From NCBI RefSeq assembly GCF_004345265.1, contig NZ_SLUM01000011.1:1-64000 (forward strand): a stretch of DNA of 64,000 nt, read 5' to 3'. Each line of letters starts with the position of its first letter. The first letter of the stretch is position 1. This DNA comes from Allofournierella massiliensis. Its GTDB lineage: Bacteria; Bacillota; Clostridia; Oscillospirales; Ruminococcaceae. The notes beneath the pieces are model-generated. The model was given only the letters and a program-made list of their open reading frames with translations. It did not search any database and was not told the DNA's origin. Below, piece by piece: positions 60,617 through 64,000 of this stretch. The position numbers were made by a program, and so were the translations under genes.

Positions 60617-60928
60617 AAAATGCCCCGGTCTTAGCCGGGGTGACATAAGAAAACAACGCCGGAAAAGGCCCGCTTTTGCGGGATTGCAGCGTCAAAGCCC
60701 CTTGACAACCACCAAGGGTGCCTGCGAGGCTTTTCCTTGCACTCCCATCAAAATCGGGCCTTTTCCGGTGCTTCGCAGTTCTGCCCCAGGATTTTGGATG
60801 CAGAAAGTGCGAAAAGGGGCAGAGCAAGCCTTGGTGGCTTGCCTGCCCCTTTGAACATTTTGTGCGCCAAAATCCTACGGCAGAACCGTCGTTTTCTTGT
60901 GCCACACCGGCTTTAGCCGGGGCATTTT
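60617..60928. repeat. 312-bp three-stem palindromic element
   Basis: The outer arms 60617-60657 and 60887-60928 pair over about 40 bp with a few mismatches, and both ends begin AAAATGCCCCGG. Inside lie two further long hairpins, 60659-60767 (arms CCGGAAAAGGCCCG...) and 60779-60886 (arms TTCTGCC..AGGATTTTGG...). Each has the 9-mer CCACCAAGG at or near its apex (60709-60717 plus, 60829-60837 minus). No protein is encoded in this 557-bp gap. The left end also looks like a terminator for the minus-strand yesL gene (CCCCGG/CCGGGG then a T run). Confidence 0.75.
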
Positions 60929-60946
60929 CAGTATCAGAGGGAAAAA

Positions 60947-61741
60947 TCAGTCCTCGCGGTTCTCCGCATCCCGCTGGGCCTGCTGCTGGCGGAAGCGCTC
61001 CTCCAGACCGAAGCATTTGTCCATTGCGGGATAGATGATCATCAGCACGATCAGCTCCACCAGCGCGAAGCCGAACAGCACCACCCACAGCGCGGTGTAG
61101 GGCAAAAACGAGATGATCACGATCCAGTATATGATCTGAATCAGCGCCGCTGCAATGGAGCGGGGCGCAAAGGAAAGCGCCAGAAGCAGGCTGTTCTTCA
61201 CCAGCGTGCCCAGAGGCAGATCCATCAGCACCAGCTGGCTGAACAGATAGGGGAAGATCATGGCGGTGAGCAGCACATTCATGCAGATCAGCGCTGCGCT
61301 TATCACATCGGTCTGGCCGCCGGCCAGCAGGAAGTAGCCCATGAACAGCTGGCTTGCCAGCAGAAAGCCCAGCACTGCGCCGGGAATCAGGCTCTGGCGC
61401 CAGTTGCGGCGAAAGGCCTTTTTGTAAACATGCCACCAGTAGCCCGGCTCATCCCGCATGGCACGCAGGATGGTGTCGTGCAGGCCTGCATAGCAGGGCC
61501 CCAGAAGAATACCGCCCAGAATACCGCCCGCTGCGGCCAGCAGTACCGTACGGCCCAGAATGCCCAGGAAAATCAGAATCAGTGCAGGCAGAAAGCCCAG
61601 AGTGCACAGCAGATTTGCCCGGAACAGATCGCCCATGTCCCGGCCAAGGATTTCGAAAAAGCGGGCCGGTCCCTTTTTGCGGGGTTCATCCTTGCGCACA
61701 CCGGGGCCGGGTGTGTTGTAGTTGGGGTGAAAAAGACCCAT
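60947..61741 (-). CDS. YesL family (DUF624) membrane protein
   Basis: This 264-residue protein has about five or six membrane spans (FRANLLCTLGFLPALILIFLGIL at the start) and the family middle motif FRRNWRQSLIPGAVLGFLLASQLFMGYFL. YesL proteins usually accompany carbohydrate ABC transporter genes, and the function is unknown. It fits that a LacI regulator and a sugar-binding protein are divergent from it. AAAGGAGCG precedes the ATG. Confidence 0.88.
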   Translation of the reverse strand: MGLFHPNYNTPGPGVRKDEPRKKGPARFFEILGRDMGDLFRANLLCTLGFLPALILIFLGILGRTVLLAAAGGILGGILLGPCYAGLHDTILRAMRDEPGYWWHVYKKAFRRNWRQSLIPGAVLGFLLASQLFMGYFLLAGGQTDVISAALICMNVLLTAMIFPYLFSQLVLMDLPLGTLVKNSLLLALSFAPRSIAAALIQIIYWIVIISFLPYTALWVVLFGFALVELIVLMIIYPAMDKCFGLEERFRQQQAQRDAENRED

Positions 61742-61800
61742 GTTGAATCAACGCTCCTTTTGATGATGGGGGCACGGCGCGCCCCGTTTCTCTGCTTCTA

Positions 61801-61829
61801 TTTGTAACATATTTTGAGGCGGATTACAA
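61801..61829 (-). promoter_or_regulatory. yesL promoter
   Basis: On the minus strand TTGTAA (61824-61829), 17 bp, TACAAA (61801-61806). Confidence 0.6.
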
Positions 61830-61858
61830 ACACCGGCGGCCGGTTTGGCGCATGAATC

Positions 61859-61873
61859 ATGGAAACGTTTCCG
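61859..61873. promoter_or_regulatory. cre-like / LacI-type operator, distal
   Basis: ATGGAAACGTTTCCG holds a perfect 12-bp palindrome GGAAACGTTTCC and matches 14 of 15 positions of the catabolite-responsive element consensus WTGNAANCGNWNNCW. It lies between the divergent yesL and lacI promoters. Confidence 0.65.
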
Positions 61874-61955
61874 GGAATTTCACACAAAATGCAAGCAAAG
61901 CGCACAAAACTTTTTCCGAAGTAAGGTAAATATCGATGAAAATAACGAAAGATGG

Positions 61956-61984
61956 TTGAAAGTGCAAAAAATCAAGCATATAAT
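61956..61984 (+). promoter_or_regulatory. Promoter of the LacI regulator gene
   Basis: TTGAAA (61956-61961), 17-bp spacer, TATAAT (61979-61984). Confidence 0.82.
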
Positions 61985-61992
61985 ATAAGCGT

Positions 61993-62018
61993 CGAAAACG
62001 TTTCCGGCAACGTTTTCG
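61993..62018. promoter_or_regulatory. LacI-type operator overlapping the start of the regulator transcript
   Basis: CGAAAACGTT-TCCGGC-AACGTTTTCG is a perfect 10-bp-arm palindrome just downstream of the -10. It contains GAAAACGTTTCC, nearly the same as the distal site at 61861. Its place suggests autorepression by the LacI protein. Confidence 0.75.
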
Positions 62019-62043
62019 AAAATCTGCGGAAGGGGTGGCGAGC

Positions 62044-63048
62044 GTGACCATCAAGGACATTGCCCGGGAAAGCGGTTATGCGATCAGCACCGTATCCCGT
62101 GCGCTGAACGACCACCCGGACGTGAGCGAGGAGGCCAAGGCCCGCATCCGTCAGGTGGTGGAGGCCCGGGGCTTTGTTCCCAATGCCAACGCCCGCAAAC
62201 TCAAGCAGACCGAAGCAAAAACCATTGTGTTCTTGGTCAAAAGCACCGCGAACATGTTCTTCGCAGGCATGCTGGTTCAGCTGCAGCAGCTGGTGAGCCG
62301 GGCCGGTTACGACGGCGTGGTTCAGTATCTGGATGAAGACGGCGACGAGGTGGTGCTGGCTCAGCGATTGAGCCGGGAGCTCAAGCCCCGGGGAATTATC
62401 TTTCTGGGCGGCAGCGCCGAGCATTTCCGCAAGGGGTTTTCCTCCATCCGCCTTCCCTGCGTGCTGGCAACGGTGGTCAGCGAGGAGCTGGCCTTCGACA
62501 ATCTCTCCATGGTTGGTGTGGATGACCGCAAGGGCGGCGCCGCCGCCATCGATCACCTGCTGGCCAACGGCCATAAGGACATTCTGATCCTGGGCGCGGA
62601 TCCCGCTTACAGCAACCCCAGCTACAAACGGCTGCAGGGCTGCAACGACAGCTTCACCGCCCATGGCATGGAGCTGGCCCCCCGGCGGTATCTGAAAACC
62701 AGCTTCAGCTTTGAGGCCGCCTATCAGGCAATGGACGCCTGGCTGAAGGAAGGCCAGCGGCCCCAGGCGGTATTTGCCATGAGCGATACCACCGCCATCG
62801 GCGCCATCCGGGCGCTGAACGACCATGGGCTTCGGGTGCCGGAGGATGTGTCGGTGATCGGCTTCGACGGCATGGAGCTGTCGAACTTTTACACTCCCCG
62901 GCTGTGTACCATGCGTCAGCCCTCCGAGCGCATTGCTCAGGCCAGTGTGGAACTGCTGCTGGGCTGCATCGAAAAAAAGCAGCCGGCCCGCACCCTCATG
63001 CTGGAGGCGGAGCTGGTGTTCGGTGAATCGGTGGCCGAACGCAAATGA
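62044..63048 (+). CDS. LacI family transcriptional regulator
   Basis: This 334-residue protein has an N-terminal helix-turn-helix TIKDIARESGYAISTVSRALNDHPDVSEEAKARI, the hinge helix VVEARGFVPNANARKLK, and a periplasmic-binding-protein-like sensor domain (ending FGESVAERK). It should repress the sugar-binding-protein gene after it, and probably itself, through the AACGTT palindromes upstream. A GTG at 62044 was chosen over a GTG at 62035 for better distance to GGAAGGGG. The inducer is unknown. Confidence 0.93.
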   Translation: MTIKDIARESGYAISTVSRALNDHPDVSEEAKARIRQVVEARGFVPNANARKLKQTEAKTIVFLVKSTANMFFAGMLVQLQQLVSRAGYDGVVQYLDEDGDEVVLAQRLSRELKPRGIIFLGGSAEHFRKGFSSIRLPCVLATVVSEELAFDNLSMVGVDDRKGGAAAIDHLLANGHKDILILGADPAYSNPSYKRLQGCNDSFTAHGMELAPRRYLKTSFSFEAAYQAMDAWLKEGQRPQAVFAMSDTTAIGAIRALNDHGLRVPEDVSVIGFDGMELSNFYTPRLCTMRQPSERIAQASVELLLGCIEKKQPARTLMLEAELVFGESVAERK

Positions 63049-63121
63049 ATCTGTATCCCGGGCGGGAGCGACCCGCCCTTCAATCGACAACCATCAAGCA
63101 TCAAAAAAGGAGAAACACACT

Positions 63122-64000
63122 ATGAAAAAGGCACTTGCACTTGTGCTTGCAGCGGCCATGGCGCTGAGCTTTGTGGCCTGCGGCGGCTCCGGAACGACGA
63201 CCAGTACATCCCAGACCGGCGAAAGCACCTCCACCGGTGCAGCCTCCACCACCGGAAACGCTTCCGGCGGCAGAGTCTACTATCTGAACTTCAAGCCCGA
63301 GCAGGCAGACCAGTGGGTGGAGCTGGCTGCCAAGTACACCGAGGAGACCGGCGTTCCCGTGGACGTGGTCACCGCCGCCTCCGGCACCTACGAGTCCACC
63401 CTGAAGGCCGATATGGCCAAGACCGACGCACCCACCCTGTTCCAGGTGAACGGCCCCGTTGGCCTGGCTGCCTGGAAGGACTACTGCTATGATCTGTCCG
63501 ACACTGAGCTGTACAAGCAGCTTACCAGCGATTCCTTCGCCCTGAAGGACGGCGACAAGGTTGCCGGCGTGGCATACGTAATCGAGACCTACGGCCTGAT
63601 CTACAACAAGGCGCTGCTGAACGAGTACATCGCCAAGGATTACGCGGTGATCGAGGATGCCGCCGAGATCAACAACTTCGACACCCTGAAGGCTGTGGCC
63701 GAGGACATCACCGTCCATAAGGACGATCTGGGCTTTGCCGCCTTCACCAGCGCCGGCATGGACTCCTCTTCCGACTGGCGCTTCAAGACCCATCTGGCCA
63801 ACCTGCCCGTTTACTACGAGTACCAGGCCGACGGCATCACCTCCACTGAGGCCATCAAGGGCACCTACCTGGAGAACTACAAGAACGTGTGGGATCTGTA
63901 CATCAATAACGCCACCTGTGAGCCTGCCATGATCGGCTCCAAGACCGGCGACGACGCAGCCGCCGAGTTCGCCATGGGCGAAGCCGTGTTCTACCAGAAC
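63122..64000 (+). CDS. Sugar ABC transporter substrate-binding lipoprotein (partial, runs off the window)
   Basis: 293 codons are visible. The signal is followed by lipobox Cys20 (ALSFVAC), a Ser/Thr linker, and the start of an SBP_bac_1 (MalE-like) carbohydrate-binding domain (VYYLNFKPEQADQWVELAAKYTEETGVPVDVVTA, TLFQVNGPVGLAAWKDY, VIETYGLIYNKALLNEY). The gene continues past 64000. It follows the LacI regulator by 73 bp with AAAAGGAG ahead. Permease genes probably follow outside the window. Confidence 0.92.
   Translation, partial: MKKALALVLAAAMALSFVACGGSGTTTSTSQTGESTSTGAASTTGNASGGRVYYLNFKPEQADQWVELAAKYTEETGVPVDVVTAASGTYESTLKADMAKTDAPTLFQVNGPVGLAAWKDYCYDLSDTELYKQLTSDSFALKDGDKVAGVAYVIETYGLIYNKALLNEYIAKDYAVIEDAAEINNFDTLKAVAEDITVHKDDLGFAAFTSAGMDSSSDWRFKTHLANLPVYYEYQADGITSTEAIKGTYLENYKNVWDLYINNATCEPAMIGSKTGDDAAAEFAMGEAVFYQN

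Noticed and set aside
1-64000. Mobile element or phage content
   Set aside because: No transposase, integrase, phage structural gene or tRNA-linked attachment site was recognised. The two long palindromic elements are the only mobile-like DNA and carry no gene.

Overview
This window is a stretch of bacterial chromosome with GC-rich codon use, Shine-Dalgarno sites of the AGGAGG type, vegetative promoters close to TTGACA-N17-TATAAT, and many hairpin-plus-T-run terminators. T-box and lysine riboswitch control, HPr with both His15 and Ser46, and sporulation/germination genes (spoVAC-spoVAD-spoVAE, gpr, spoIIP) point to a spore-forming member of the Clostridia. The high GC and gene content suggest an Oscillospiraceae/Ruminococcaceae-type gut anaerobe. 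That family-level placement is inference. I see no rRNA, tRNA, CRISPR, phage or transposase gene.

Layout. 0-6.7 kb: three tandem, separately transcribed oligopeptide-binding lipoproteins (OppA type) with no adjacent permease, each behind a near-identical promoter that carries a palindrome in its spacer. 6.7-10.5 kb (minus): a sigma factor/DUF4179 pair and a large cell-wall amidase. 10.6-12.9 kb: a long hairpin element, then a MYG1-family protein, a GIY-YIG/acetyltransferase fusion and a DUF1653 protein. 12.9-17.1 kb: a 4Fe-4S protein, cysteine synthase behind a possible Cys-containing leader peptide, and a membrane pyrophosphatase (minus). 17.4-26.3 kb: a patatin gene overlapping a second PTS Enzyme I, then a complete fructose PTS block (DeoR regulator, FruK, FruA, HPr, Enzyme I). 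26.4-33.8 kb: an aminotransferase and a complete minus-strand opp operon (A-B-C-D-F).

33.9-37.1 kb: an M20 deacetylase divergent from a lysine-riboswitch-controlled dapA-dapH unit, i.e. acetyl-diaminopimelate/lysine synthesis. 37.2-42.5 kb: flavoprotein, DegV, TVP38-like membrane protein, rsmE-prmA, and an aspartate carbamoyltransferase carrying a PyrI-like zinc tail. 42.5-51 kb: spoVA operon, Na/phosphate cotransporter, a leucine-rich-repeat surface protein with about 30 Pro/Thr hexapeptides, rpsT, gpr and spoIIP. 51-55 kb: T-box-controlled asnS, an 84-bp tandem repeat and an Asp-box lipoprotein. 54.7-60.4 kb: a second lysine riboswitch in front of an AGCS-family symporter, then an amidohydrolase, a DUF4422 glycosyltransferase and an MFS transporter. 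60.6-64 kb: a 312-bp three-hairpin element, a YesL protein, and a LacI regulator followed by a sugar-binding lipoprotein cut by the window end.

The overall theme is nutrient uptake and amino-acid economy: four peptide-binding proteins, one full peptide importer, a fructose PTS, lysine/DAP synthesis and probable lysine uptake under the same RNA sensor, plus cysteine and asparaginyl-tRNA control at the RNA level. The least explained elements are the palindrome-in-spacer promoters of the oppA trio, and two intergenic long-hairpin elements that share a CCACCAAGG apex.
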